A stretch of DNA of 64,000 nt from NCBI GenBank assembly GCA_003161615.1, contig PMOB01000010.1, positions 62,001 through 126,000 of the forward strand, given 5' to 3'. The DNA comes from Actinomycetota bacterium. Its GTDB lineage: Bacteria; Actinomycetota; Thermoleophilia; Gaiellales; Gaiellaceae. Below, piece after piece: positions 17,116-25,396 of the stretch. Every line of letters begins with the position of its first letter. Within the stretch, counting starts at the first letter, position 1. The notes below the pieces were generated by a model that was not told the DNA's origin, made no database searches, and worked only from the letters and a program-made list of their open reading frames with translations. The position numbers and the translations under genes are program-made.

Positions 17116-17657
17116 TCCATTACCTCATCGGTGCTGCAGGCCTGGGACTGGTCGCATGGGTCGTTGGCGAGGTGGCGGGCGCGTTCACCCGCCTTGCCGC
17201 GCTCGTCATCCGGACTGCAACCCGGCTCCTCCCCGACGCTAAGGCGGATCGATGGCAGAAGGAGTGGCTAGCGGAGCTCGACGCTGTGCCTGGTCTCGGC
17301 ATCGTCAAGCTCAGGTGGGCACTCAACGTCACGGCGGGCGCCGGCGTCATGGCGTACGAGGCCCGGGCGACCCGGCCGAAGACTCGACGCCGGTCCATAA
17401 CGGAGCGGCTCGCACCGCAGTCCGACGAGCTGTTCGCGATCGGCCTCATCCTCCTGCTCGTGGCGGCTTATCTCGCCCAGAAGGAACGAACCCGCGACGC
17501 GAGTGGGAAGCGTGCCGGGGCTGTCGGCCGCTCGACTCTTAGCGGGTCGGGGGTTCGGACCTCGCGACAGCCCGATCTGATCGTTAGCAATCCGCCTTTC
17601 GGGGCGGCGGTCGTCGAGTGCAAGACACAGCCGCGTCGGCCGGGGCGCAACCCGTAG
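17112..17657 (+). CDS. PadR-partner membrane protein, C-terminus probably replaced
   Basis: 181 residues. Membrane helices are predicted at about 5-30 (IGAAGLGLVAWVVGEVAGAF) and 110-128 (FAIGLILLLVAAYLA). The segment DRWQKEWLAELDAVPGLGIVKLRWAL is typical of the actinobacterial membrane proteins encoded after PadR genes. After about residue 130 the sequence becomes low-complexity and overlaps a tRNA-Lys-like fragment in the DNA (17534-17563). The last 45 residues are therefore probably not original but read-through into inserted DNA. Function is unknown; a sensor or signalling partner of PadR is plausible. Confidence 0.7.
   Translation: MIHYLIGAAGLGLVAWVVGEVAGAFTRLAALVIRTATRLLPDAKADRWQKEWLAELDAVPGLGIVKLRWALNVTAGAGVMAYEARATRPKTRRRSITERLAPQSDELFAIGLILLLVAAYLAQKERTRDASGKRAGAVGRSTLSGSGVRTSRQPDLIVSNPPFGAAVVECKTQPRRPGRNP
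17534..17563 (+). pseudogene. tRNA-Lys(CUU)-like 3' fragment
   Basis: The bases gactcttagcgggtcggggg followed by ttcg resemble the anticodon loop (ctctta, anticodon CTT), variable loop and T arm of a tRNA-Lys(CUU). There are a few missing bases in the anticodon 3' stem, and the acceptor end is not recognisable. It lies inside the tail of the preceding open frame. It is most simply read as a scar of integration at a tRNA-Lys. The match is by eye. Confidence 0.45.
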
Positions 17658-17847
17658 CCGCGCCCGGCCTTCATCACCCGCGCTCAGAAGATCCGTAGCC
17701 GACGGCTCATCGCCTCGGCAGATCGGCGGGTCGCCGGAGGATCCCCCCGGCTCAGTTCCTGGATTTGAACTCGGATCCGCGAGGTGGGGCCGCTGACTCG
17801 GTGGCTTGTCTAGACGCGCCGGGGCTGAGACGATTCGTCACATATTG

Positions 17848-18345
17848 ATGCGTTGGTTTCGGAAGAAGAAGACTCATGACCAAACCGAAGCCGCGGCTGG
17901 CGGCTCTCGAATCAGGTCGGTGTCCAGAGCGATCAACGGCTGGTCAGTCTTCAAGGTTCTGGCTTATGGCGGCGGAGCGGCGGCGGGCGCAACCGCGGTC
18001 GCATTGACTGCGCCCGCCTCAGTACCGGTCCTTGCGCTTGTTGCTGGCGGGGCCGTTGCGCCGGGGGTCCCGGACGCCGTGAGGTCCGTCCGGGAATGGT
18101 GGAAAGACCGGCGGAAGGCGAAATTGAAGCCAGACGACGGTTCGCTAAGGGGCGAGCTCCGAGGAAGCCTGCAGGCAGCGATCACTGCGGCGCTTTTCGT
18201 GACCCTTGTGACGCTTACGAGGACGCGCATCAATGTCGAAATCTCGGCGTCCTCAGCCGTCGCCGCGGTCTCCATCGCCTACGCACTTCACTGCACCGTC
18301 GACTACTTGCTGCCGAAACCGAAGGGGCCGTTTCGGGGGAAGTAG
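17848..18345 (+). CDS. Hypothetical membrane protein
   Basis: 165 residues from ATG at 17848; an upstream TTG at 17806 would add 14. It has a basic N-terminus (MRWFRKKKTHDQ), then three hydrophobic stretches: around residues 40-60 (VLAYGGGAAAGATAVALTAP), 60-75, and 120-150 (AAITAALFVTLVTLTRTRINVEISASSAVAAVSIAYALH). A charged helical linker (REWWKDRRKAKLKPDDG) separates the pairs. I do not recognise the family. It lies alone between two tRNA fragments in the island, so it may be cargo of a small insertion. Coding character looks reasonable but not certain. Confidence 0.55.
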   Translation: MRWFRKKKTHDQTEAAAGGSRIRSVSRAINGWSVFKVLAYGGGAAAGATAVALTAPASVPVLALVAGGAVAPGVPDAVRSVREWWKDRRKAKLKPDDGSLRGELRGSLQAAITAALFVTLVTLTRTRINVEISASSAVAAVSIAYALHCTVDYLLPKPKGPFRGK

Positions 18346-18446
18346 CGCTCCGGAACGTCGGGTTTTCCCCGACGAGCCCAAGCGAGGCGGGCTTCGCATC
18401 TCGCCTGAACCGGTCGGCGTCTCGAGCGATGCGTACCGGTGCCACA

Positions 18447-18489
18447 TGGGCCGTAGCTCAGTGGATAGGGCAGCGGTTACCGTAACCGC
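18447..18489 (+). pseudogene. 5' half of a tRNA-Arg(CCG), truncated
   Basis: The acceptor 5' strand, a D arm (gctc-agtggata-gggc) and a complete anticodon arm gcggt-taccgta-accgc (anticodon CCG) are present. The following bases form no T arm and no matching acceptor strand. The break falls at the anticodon arm, where tRNA-directed integrases cross over. It therefore looks like a tRNA cut by an integration or excision event, with its 3' half lost. Confidence 0.72.
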
Positions 18490-18582
18490 TGGCACGACCG
18501 AGGCAGGTCTTCCACGGGGTCTCTGGTGAGAGGCGCGCTCGCGCACGCGAGCACAGAACCTCGGCGAAGGCGGCGGCGGCGT

Positions 18583-19119
18583 CTAGAGCGGCGGCGCTGT
18601 CGTAACGAACGGCTTCTTAGCGAGCTTGTCGTAGAAGCGGATCGTCAGACGGTGATTAGCGTCGACCTGGCTCGGGATGGAGACGACCATCGGGGTGCTT
18701 GTGAGATCGGCAAGACAGACTCCGTTTGCCGGCGGGTGAGCCACTAGCTGCATTCGCGGTATCCGGCGGCCGCGGACGCGGTGGTGGAGCCAGCTTCCTG
18801 TTGGACGCCAGCTGCCCGGGACGAGGTCAATACGGATCGTGTGCTGATCTAGAACGACGAGCTTGTCCGGGACTGTCGGGCAGGAACTGCTCCCCCTGGT
18901 CTCGATCGCCAGGCGCGTCGGCGACAAGAAGATCGGTAGGCGTTTGCGGAGATTGGCAGCCCCGATCGTGTCTCTGTTGCCGGCGACCACGCGCAGCGAG
19001 TAGTGAGTGTTTTGGGCGTGAGACTTGCCCGAGGCCGCGGGCTTCCCGCCGGTGCCAGCGCAACCTGCGAGGGCAAGCCCTAGCGCAGCGAGCAACACAG
19101 TCAGTGCTTGGCTTTTCAT
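18583..19119 (-). CDS. Putative secreted lipoprotein, function unknown
   Basis: 178 residues with a lipoprotein signal peptide: MKSQALTVLLAALGLALAGC ends in the lipobox LAGC, so Cys20 would be lipidated and the protein anchored outside the membrane. The mature part has two further cysteines (C81 region SSCPTVPD and C137 region NGVCLADL) that could pair. The pattern of beta-rich sequence ending IRFYDKLAKKPFVTTAPPL matches nothing I can name. It is transcribed away from the ABC-transporter operon that begins at 19498. Confidence 0.78.
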   Translation of the reverse strand: MKSQALTVLLAALGLALAGCAGTGGKPAASGKSHAQNTHYSLRVVAGNRDTIGAANLRKRLPIFLSPTRLAIETRGSSSCPTVPDKLVVLDQHTIRIDLVPGSWRPTGSWLHHRVRGRRIPRMQLVAHPPANGVCLADLTSTPMVVSIPSQVDANHRLTIRFYDKLAKKPFVTTAPPL

Positions 19120-19497
19120 CTCTTCAATCTTTATACGGCACGGGCCGCCTCGTTGTCACGCTTCTCAGATGGACGCTGGATCGGGTGACATTCCCGAGCA
19201 CTGGCGCAGTCGAGCTGGTCTAGCCGGGATGGGTTGATCCTGCCCAGCGGTGGACGACGTGCCAGGTGCGTCCGGCACGCTTTCTGACTTGCATAGCGCA
19301 ATTGGGGGGCGGCGAAGCTAGGCCATGCGCTCTCATTCAGTAGGAGTGACTTGCATTTGGTAGGAGTACCCGCGTATCATCGGAGCTCGGTAGAGCGTGG
19401 TCACCGCATTGCGACAAGGGGTCTTCGGCTCCGAGACGTTTCCCCTCCGAGGCGTCTTCCCCTCACCGGGCGGCCGTCGTAAGACGCGCGTGAGTCG
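19120..19497. other. Divergent intergenic region upstream of the ABC operon
   Basis: About 380 bases between the lipoprotein gene and the ABC operon, holding promoters for both. The only clear structure is the pair of 14-base direct repeats at 19334-19367. No gene or RNA was recognised. Confidence 0.5.
19334..19367 (+). promoter_or_regulatory. Two direct repeats 20 bp apart, operator candidate
   Basis: cattcagtaggagt (19334-19347) and catttggtaggagt (19354-19367) share 12 of 14 bases. They are spaced 20 bp start to start, close to two helical turns, as for a dimer pair of a regulator such as the IclR or GntR encoded downstream. They lie 130 bp upstream of the first transporter gene. Confidence 0.45.
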
Positions 19498-20388
19498 ATG
19501 ACCCCTTATGCGGCTGTCATCGTCGGCGGGCTCGTCGACGCGGCCGTCCTCGCGGTGGCAGCCGTGGGCTTCTCGCTCCAGTTCAGTGTCACCAACTACG
19601 TGAACTTTGCTTATGGCCAGCTGATCACGCTCGGCGCCTTTATGGCGTTTGTAGTTGACGCCCACCTCAAGGTCGGCATCTGGGTTTCCTTTCTCGTTGC
19701 CGGCGTGGCGGTAGCGCTATTGGCCTACGTAATGGGCCAATGGGTGTACGCCCCGTTCTATCGCCGGAGACCCCAGGTCCTCTACATCCTCGTGGTTAGC
19801 TTCGCAGTCGCTCTCGTATTGAGCAGCGTCTACCTCATCATCTGGCAATCGAATACCTACGAACTGCAGTACTTCAGCAACACGGCGGTGTATAGGACCG
19901 GGCCGTTCATTTGGGCTGCCGACGAACTTGTCGATATCGGCGGCGCCGCTCTCATACTCGTGCTTCTCTACCTAGGGCTGCGATTCACAAAGCTCGGCAA
20001 GAGCATGCGTGCCGTGGCTGACAATCAATCGCTCGCAGCAGTGGCTGGTCTCAACAGCCGACGGATTGTCGGTTACGCATGGCTGATCAGCGGCTTCCTC
20101 GCCGGCTTGGCAGGCGTCGTCGAAGCAGACCTTCTGCATGCCTTCGATGTGACGCTCGGCAGCACTTTTCTGTTCTTGATGATCACTGCCGTGTTGGTCG
20201 CCGGGATCGGTCGTCCTTACGCCGCGGTTATCGGAGCGCTGCTCATCGCATTTGCGGGTCAAATATCGGTGTATGTGATCGGAGCGGCGTATGCGCCGGT
20301 GGGCGCTTTCGCAACGCTGCTCGTGATTCTGCTCGTCAGGCCCCAGGGCATCCTTGGTGGAGGGCGGACGACGCTTCACAATGCCTAG
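19498..20388 (+). CDS. Branched-chain amino-acid-type ABC transporter permease (LivH-like)
   Basis: A 296-residue integral membrane protein with about eight helices, starting at ATG 19498. It has the family segments FSLQFSVTNYVNFAYGQLITLGAF, KLGKSMRAVADNQSLAAVAGLNSRRI (the cytoplasmic EAA-like loop that contacts the ATPase) and a C-terminal VLLVRPQGILGG. LivH-type permeases form the inner-membrane channel with LivM. It is the first gene of a four-gene importer operon. In this catabolic context the solute is more likely an organic acid or amide than a branched-chain amino acid. Confidence 0.93.
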   Translation: MTPYAAVIVGGLVDAAVLAVAAVGFSLQFSVTNYVNFAYGQLITLGAFMAFVVDAHLKVGIWVSFLVAGVAVALLAYVMGQWVYAPFYRRRPQVLYILVVSFAVALVLSSVYLIIWQSNTYELQYFSNTAVYRTGPFIWAADELVDIGGAALILVLLYLGLRFTKLGKSMRAVADNQSLAAVAGLNSRRIVGYAWLISGFLAGLAGVVEADLLHAFDVTLGSTFLFLMITAVLVAGIGRPYAAVIGALLIAFAGQISVYVIGAAYAPVGAFATLLVILLVRPQGILGGGRTTLHNA

Positions 20389-20412
20389 TCAGCAAGTCAG
20401 AGCGGAGCGCCT

Positions 20413-22269
20413 GTGACGCCGACCGAGCTATACCTGGTCACGCTAGGCGTGTTCGCTGCGGTTACCGCTATCCAAGCACTCGGATTCAATCTGCAGTTCG
20501 GATATGCGGGGGTCGTGAACATAGCGTTCGTCGTATTCGTCGCTATCGGCGCGTACACGACTGGAATCGCCGAGCTCCATCGGCCTTCGCGAGGGACAGT
20601 GACCACCTACATTGGGGGCTTCGGCTGGAGCTTCTTCCCGTCGCTGGCCTTCGGCGTCGTAACCACGATGGCATGTGGCGGAGTAATTGGTCTCGTGCTG
20701 TTTCGACGATTGCGCCACGACTACCTAGCGCTTGGGCTACTCGCTATTTCACAAGGCTTGGTGATCCTGGTCACTGATGATGTGGGGCTATTTAACGGCC
20801 AGTCGGGCGTGGCGAGCGTGCCGGGGCCGTCGGGCGGTCTAGTCATCACCGGTCGAGAACAGCTCGGGTTCCTCGGCATTTCAGCTGCGGCGCTCGTGAT
20901 CGTCTATGCCTTTCTATCCAGGCTGACGAATTCGCCTTTCGGACGGACAGTGCGCGCAGCCCGCGAGGATGCGGATGCACTGACGGCCATCGGAAAGAAC
21001 GCAGACCATTTCCGATTGATCGCCTTCGTCATCGGATGTGGAATAGCCGGTCTTTCTGGCGGCTTGTTCGTGACGTATGTCGGAGGCTGGAATCCGAGTT
21101 CCTGGCAACTTACTGAGACTCTGATCCTCTTCTGCGCAGTGATCGTGGGTGGACGCGCGCGGCACATAGGTGCTGTGACCGGCGCCATCGTGCTCGTCGT
21201 GATTACGCAGGCTACGACCTTTATTCCGGGGTTCGTCTCGCCGCAGTACTTGCCGAACGTTGAAACGATGTGTACGGGACTTCTAATCTTGGTATTCCTT
21301 TGGTGGCGCCCCGAAGGTATTTTCCCCGAGAAGAGGCAGAGCATCCGGCTCGACTCCACGGCCGGCGCCGTGCTCGGACTGCTGTCCACCCGTCCGAGTG
21401 TGCAGCGAGAAGGAGCGGCCACTCCCAGGCCGGAACTGAGCCTTAGCTCAACCCGTACCGGCCGGCCGGATGCGGCCCGGCGCAGCCACGCAGACGTCGC
21501 GCTTGAAGTCGAAGACCTGTCGTGTTCATACGGCGGAGTACAGGCTGTCCGTGGAGTTAGCCTGCAGATCCCTCATGGGCGATTCGTCGGACTGATCGGC
21601 CCCAACGGCGCGGGAAAGAGCACTGTGATCGAATGCCTTTCCGGATTCAATGCGTCATATAGAGGCACGGTCAAACTGTTCGGGACCGATATCTCGCGCA
21701 AAGCGCCGCACAAGATCGCCGGGCTGGGGCTCGTGAGAGGGTTCCAACAGGCCAGGGTGTTCGGCCAGATGACCAGCCTTGACAACATCAGCGTCGCCGA
21801 GAGAAGACAAAACGGCGAATCCGCTCTGAAGGCCCTCATCGGTGGATGGCGAGGCGCTGAGGCGCTGCGATATGAACGGAGCGAGGAATTCCTCTCGCTC
21901 TTCGAGATGACAGACGTAAAAGACAACTACGGCCGCGAGCTCTCGGGCGGGCAGCAAAGGCTTCTGGAGCTCGCGCGCTTGTTGAGTTCTGACCCGGATG
22001 TTCTTCTCCTTGACGAGCCGTTCGTGGGCGTCAGCCCCGCGAACCGCGAGAAGTTGTGCCAAATGCTCATGCATATTTGCCATGAGCGGAACGTCACCAT
22101 TCTTATGGTTGAGCACCGGCTCGAGCTCGTTGAGCGGCTTTGTGAGGTCGTGGTCGTAATGGCGGAGGGAAAGGTCATTGCGCAAGGACCGATGAGCGAG
22201 GTGCGTACAGACTCGATGGTCTTGGACGCTTACCTTGGGAGAGCCCCAGTGGAGGCGCTCCATGACTAG
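20413..22269 (+). CDS. Fused ABC permease and ATPase (LivM-LivG type)
   Basis: 618 residues from GTG. Residues 1-310 are a LivM-type permease (FNLQFGYAGVVNIAFVVFVAIGAY; VRAAREDADALTAIGKNADHFRL; WWRPEGIFPEKR). A linker of about 50 residues follows, then a complete LivG-type ATPase: Walker A GPNGAGKST (about 398), LSGGQQRLLELARLL (signature), Walker B VLLLDEPFVGVSP and the switch His in VEHRLELV. LivM and LivG are usually separate; this natural fusion fixes their stoichiometry. The 3' end overlaps the LivF gene by eight bases. Together with the neighbours it makes a complete high-affinity importer. Confidence 0.94.
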   Translation: MTPTELYLVTLGVFAAVTAIQALGFNLQFGYAGVVNIAFVVFVAIGAYTTGIAELHRPSRGTVTTYIGGFGWSFFPSLAFGVVTTMACGGVIGLVLFRRLRHDYLALGLLAISQGLVILVTDDVGLFNGQSGVASVPGPSGGLVITGREQLGFLGISAAALVIVYAFLSRLTNSPFGRTVRAAREDADALTAIGKNADHFRLIAFVIGCGIAGLSGGLFVTYVGGWNPSSWQLTETLILFCAVIVGGRARHIGAVTGAIVLVVITQATTFIPGFVSPQYLPNVETMCTGLLILVFLWWRPEGIFPEKRQSIRLDSTAGAVLGLLSTRPSVQREGAATPRPELSLSSTRTGRPDAARRSHADVALEVEDLSCSYGGVQAVRGVSLQIPHGRFVGLIGPNGAGKSTVIECLSGFNASYRGTVKLFGTDISRKAPHKIAGLGLVRGFQQARVFGQMTSLDNISVAERRQNGESALKALIGGWRGAEALRYERSEEFLSLFEMTDVKDNYGRELSGGQQRLLELARLLSSDPDVLLLDEPFVGVSPANREKLCQMLMHICHERNVTILMVEHRLELVERLCEVVVVMAEGKVIAQGPMSEVRTDSMVLDAYLGRAPVEALHD

Positions 22270-23104
22270 TAGCTCCATGAGCAGCGCGGTTCCTGCGGCG
22301 GCTGCTGAGCGCGAGTTGTCACTCGTGAACATCACCGCTGGCTACGGGACGCATGCCGTCGTCTTTGACGTCAACTTGAACTTCGCGCCGGGCACGATTT
22401 CGTGTCTTATCGGCCCGAACGGAGCCGGCAAATCGACCGTGCTCAAGGCGATGTTTGGCGACGCTCGCATGTTTGCCGGCGAGGTCTTTCTTGGCGACGA
22501 GGAAGTCCGGCCGACCGGCAGAGACCTCGTTCCTCGTGGCGTGAGCTATGTGCCACAGCAAGCGAACGTGTTCCCTTCGCTAACCGTCGCAGAGAACTTG
22601 GAGATCGGAGCTTATGTCCGGCAAGGCCATGGCGGCGTCGACCACGTTTTGGCGCTCTTCCCGGAGTTGCGCGATCTCCTTCGTCGGCACGCCAGCAAGC
22701 TCAGTGGTGGGCAGCAGCGAATGGTGGCCATCGGTCGTGCACTTATGTCCGGCCCCGACTTCCTACTGCTGGACGAAGCGACGAGCGGATTGGCTCCAGC
22801 CGTCGCTCAAACTCTCTGGCGGCGTCTGAGTCAACTCGCGGCAACTGGGGTCGGGGTCATAGCTGTGGAGCAGAACGTTGACACGGCGCTTGAGCTCGCG
22901 TCTGAGGTCAGCATCCTGGTGAGCGGGAGTATCGCCTTTTCAGGCGGCGTCGCCGACGTGACCCCGGAACTCCTAGAAGACGCGTTCCTCGGTAGCGCCC
23001 CCCGCGTGGAGCCTGAAGCGGAGAGCTCTGACGCGGATGCCGCGAGGAACGGCGAACTCGGCGTCCCCGAGAACACCAATGACGGAGGTGACCGTCCTGC
23101 CTGA
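22262..23104 (+). CDS. ABC transporter ATP-binding protein (LivF-like)
   Basis: 280 residues from ATG 22262, inside the end of the preceding gene; a TTG at 22235 is less likely. Walker A is GPNGAGKST, the signature KLSGGQQRMVAIGRALM, Walker B FLLLDEATSGLAP and the D-loop/switch region VEQNVDTALELA. The C-terminal 40 residues are acidic and extra to the usual LivF. It pairs with the fused LivM-LivG ATPase to drive import. The gene overlap indicates translational coupling. Confidence 0.94.
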   Translation: MTSSSMSSAVPAAAAERELSLVNITAGYGTHAVVFDVNLNFAPGTISCLIGPNGAGKSTVLKAMFGDARMFAGEVFLGDEEVRPTGRDLVPRGVSYVPQQANVFPSLTVAENLEIGAYVRQGHGGVDHVLALFPELRDLLRRHASKLSGGQQRMVAIGRALMSGPDFLLLDEATSGLAPAVAQTLWRRLSQLAATGVGVIAVEQNVDTALELASEVSILVSGSIAFSGGVADVTPELLEDAFLGSAPRVEPEAESSDADAARNGELGVPENTNDGGDRPA

Positions 23105-23160
23105 CGTGGCTCGCACCATTACACGAATCGAATGGAAGCTAGGAGGAGGTGTAGGAACAC

Positions 23161-24459
23161 GTGAGTCCAGTGGCTAACAACCATAGGCACAAGCACGGAC
23201 GTGGCGTTTTCAGCATGTGCGTCGCGGCGATCGCATGTATAGGCGTATTCCTAGTCGTCGGTAACGCTGCAGGGTCGACGACCAGTGCGAAGCACGCTGC
23301 TGCTAAGGGGGCGATCAACGTCGGATTCTTCGGGCCTCTCTCGGGCGCATACGTGGGAGCCGGCGATCAGCTCTTGTCGGGCGCCCGATTGGCGGCCGAT
23401 CTCATCGACGCGAGCGGCGGGGTAATGGGTCACGGCGTAAACGTCATCCCTGGCGACGACGGGGGAGACGCGACAGACGCCGTGCCTCTCCTTCGCAAGA
23501 TGCTTGCCGTCGACCACCTATCGGCGATGATGGGTGGAATCACCTTCGATTATGGAACGGCATTGCCGATTCTGAACCGGGCGAAGATGGTCGACTTCAT
23601 GCACGTCGGCGATCCGGCGCTCGATCACAAACTGCTCAAGTACGTCTTCAGCACCGCTCCATCGGACTCCTTGACGGGTGCTGCGATGGCGTACTGGGCG
23701 AACGTCAAGCATTACAAGAAGATCGCCCTGGTCTTCGACACAGGGCAGGGCTCTCAGACGCTGTTGCCGGAATTGAAGCATGCGGCAAAAGTGCTCGGAA
23801 TGAAGATCGTAGTTAGTGTGACTCTGCCGTTGGGAACGGTTTCATATGAGTCTGAGGCGCAACAGGTCGTTAGCGCAAAGCCGCAGGCGATTCTGACACA
23901 GGTCGAAACCCCACAAGCAGCCGGTCCCTTCTTCACCCAGCTGCAGAGGGACGGCGGGGGTTCAATTCCCCTGGTCGGGAGCGACGCCATGAGTAACCCG
24001 AGCATCGTGAGTGCGATGGGCGCAAGTGAAGCCGCGAAACTCGAGTCCGTTACCGCCGCTGTCGGTTCGGGGAAGAGCTTCCAGACCTACAAGAAGGCGT
24101 ACGAGAAATACATCGGCGGTACGCTCAGTTACCTCGCCGGCTACTACTACGATGGCACTAACGTCGCTGCCCTAGCAATGCTCGCGGCGCATTCCACGAA
24201 GCCGTCGGTATACGTCAAATACATCTCGAAAGTGACTACACCTGGTAAAGGCGTGACCGTCGTGCACAGTTTTGCTCGCGGCGCTGCGCTTCTCAGGAAA
24301 GGTAAGAGGATCAAGTACTTTGGAGTAGGCACTCCGATGACGTTCAACAAGTACAACCGCGTCACGGGATCGTACGACGTTGTCCAGCTGTCAACTAGCG
24401 GCACGACGACAACGGTCGGAACTATCAGCGGTACAAGCCTGCAGCCTTTGCTCGGCTGA
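23161..24459 (+). CDS. ABC transporter substrate-binding protein (LivK / Peripla_BP_6 type)
   Basis: 432 residues from GTG with the ribosome site ggaggtg. The N-terminal signal segment (SMCVAAIACIGVFLVVGNAAG) has no lipobox. The mature part starts INVGFFGPLSGAYVGAGDQ, the family's first strand, and continues with GDDGGDATDAVPLLRKML and later GYYYDGTNVAALAML. This family binds amino acids, amides, or aromatic and aliphatic acids outside the membrane. The solute is unknown. It is the last gene of the importer and is followed by a strong terminator. Confidence 0.93.
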   Translation: MSPVANNHRHKHGRGVFSMCVAAIACIGVFLVVGNAAGSTTSAKHAAAKGAINVGFFGPLSGAYVGAGDQLLSGARLAADLIDASGGVMGHGVNVIPGDDGGDATDAVPLLRKMLAVDHLSAMMGGITFDYGTALPILNRAKMVDFMHVGDPALDHKLLKYVFSTAPSDSLTGAAMAYWANVKHYKKIALVFDTGQGSQTLLPELKHAAKVLGMKIVVSVTLPLGTVSYESEAQQVVSAKPQAILTQVETPQAAGPFFTQLQRDGGGSIPLVGSDAMSNPSIVSAMGASEAAKLESVTAAVGSGKSFQTYKKAYEKYIGGTLSYLAGYYYDGTNVAALAMLAAHSTKPSVYVKYISKVTTPGKGVTVVHSFARGAALLRKGKRIKYFGVGTPMTFNKYNRVTGSYDVVQLSTSGTTTTVGTISGTSLQPLLG

Positions 24460-24469
24460 GAAGACAACG

Positions 24470-24500
24470 GCGGGGCCATCGCTATTTGGGATGGCCCCGC
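24470..24500 (+). terminator. Stem-loop terminator after the importer operon
   Basis: Perfect 11-bp inverted repeat (gcggggccatc / gatggccccgc) with a nine-base loop, starting 11 bases after the stop of the binding-protein gene. There is no long T run, as is usual in high-GC actinobacteria. Confidence 0.82.
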
Positions 24501-24600
24501 AGCATCTTGTTCGGGGCGGCTGCGCGAGGCTAAGCGCGGCCGCCCCGCGTCGAAGGTGCTCGGATGCTTCGAGTGTCCGTAAGCGTGGTGGCGTTCTTGC

Positions 24601-25170
24601 TTACCGGTCGCGAGGGGCTACGCCAGCATTCTCGTCGAGCTGAATGCGGACCGCGCGTACGAACGTCGCAAGCGTCCGATAGAAGCAGACGAGAAAGATG
24701 AGCTCCATCAACTCTGCCGGCGCAAACCGATCCTCGAGCATGCGCCAGGTTTGGTCTGAGACGTCTTCCAGTGAGTAGAGCTCGTCGACGAACGCAAGAA
24801 GTTGAAGGTCAGTGTCGCCCCACGCATGGCGATCTAGCGGTTGTGACAGAGCGACGACCTCGCTGGCGGTCAATCCGACCATCCTTGCCAGGGACGAATG
24901 GTGCGCAAGCTCGTACTGCGATCGCATCTGAGCTGCTATCCGGAGAATCACAAGCTCACGCTCGCGCGGCGCGAGCGTCCCTTGCGTCATGAATAGGCCC
25001 CCTAGCGCATTGACCCGGCGGCAAAGGAGCGGATGCTGCGCCAGCGTTGCGAAGATGTTGGGCGGCCCGCCTCCGTGTGGCGGGATGGTCTTGGCCAGGA
25101 GGGCTTCCTGCTCGGGTGTAGCATCCTCGACCGGGGAGATGCGCGGTTGTTGTGCCTCGGGCTTAATCAC
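24601..25170 (-). CDS. Carboxymuconolactone decarboxylase (AhpD-like) family protein
   Basis: A 189-residue helical protein containing RERELVILRIAAQMRSQYELAHHSSLARMVGLTASEV, the core of this superfamily. AhpD-type members have a CxxC pair at this point; here the residues are RSQYELAHH, so there is no redox cysteine and an AhpD-type peroxidase-reductase role is unlikely. Such Cys-less members accompany many catabolic clusters; some act as lactone decarboxylases or related lyases. It faces the importer operon tail to tail and lies beside the isopropylmalate-dehydrogenase-like gene. Confidence 0.87.
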   Translation of the reverse strand: MIKPEAQQPRISPVEDATPEQEALLAKTIPPHGGGPPNIFATLAQHPLLCRRVNALGGLFMTQGTLAPRERELVILRIAAQMRSQYELAHHSSLARMVGLTASEVVALSQPLDRHAWGDTDLQLLAFVDELYSLEDVSDQTWRMLEDRFAPAELMELIFLVCFYRTLATFVRAVRIQLDENAGVAPRDR

Positions 25171-25396
25171 GACCTGGCTCTCAGGTCAGCGAGGGCAAGA
25201 TCTCGGGGGCTGGAGCGTCGGCTCGAGACCGCCGAGGACAAGTACTCGCCGCTCCCATAGAATGAGCGTTACTTGCACCACGCGAGATGTGAGCATATCA
25301 TCACTGCATCTTGTTCGAGACCTTTGGCGCATCCACTCCTGGCGACGGTCCGAGCGGGTCGCCGCCGTCTTCGCCGGCGCATGAACAGGGCTTAGC

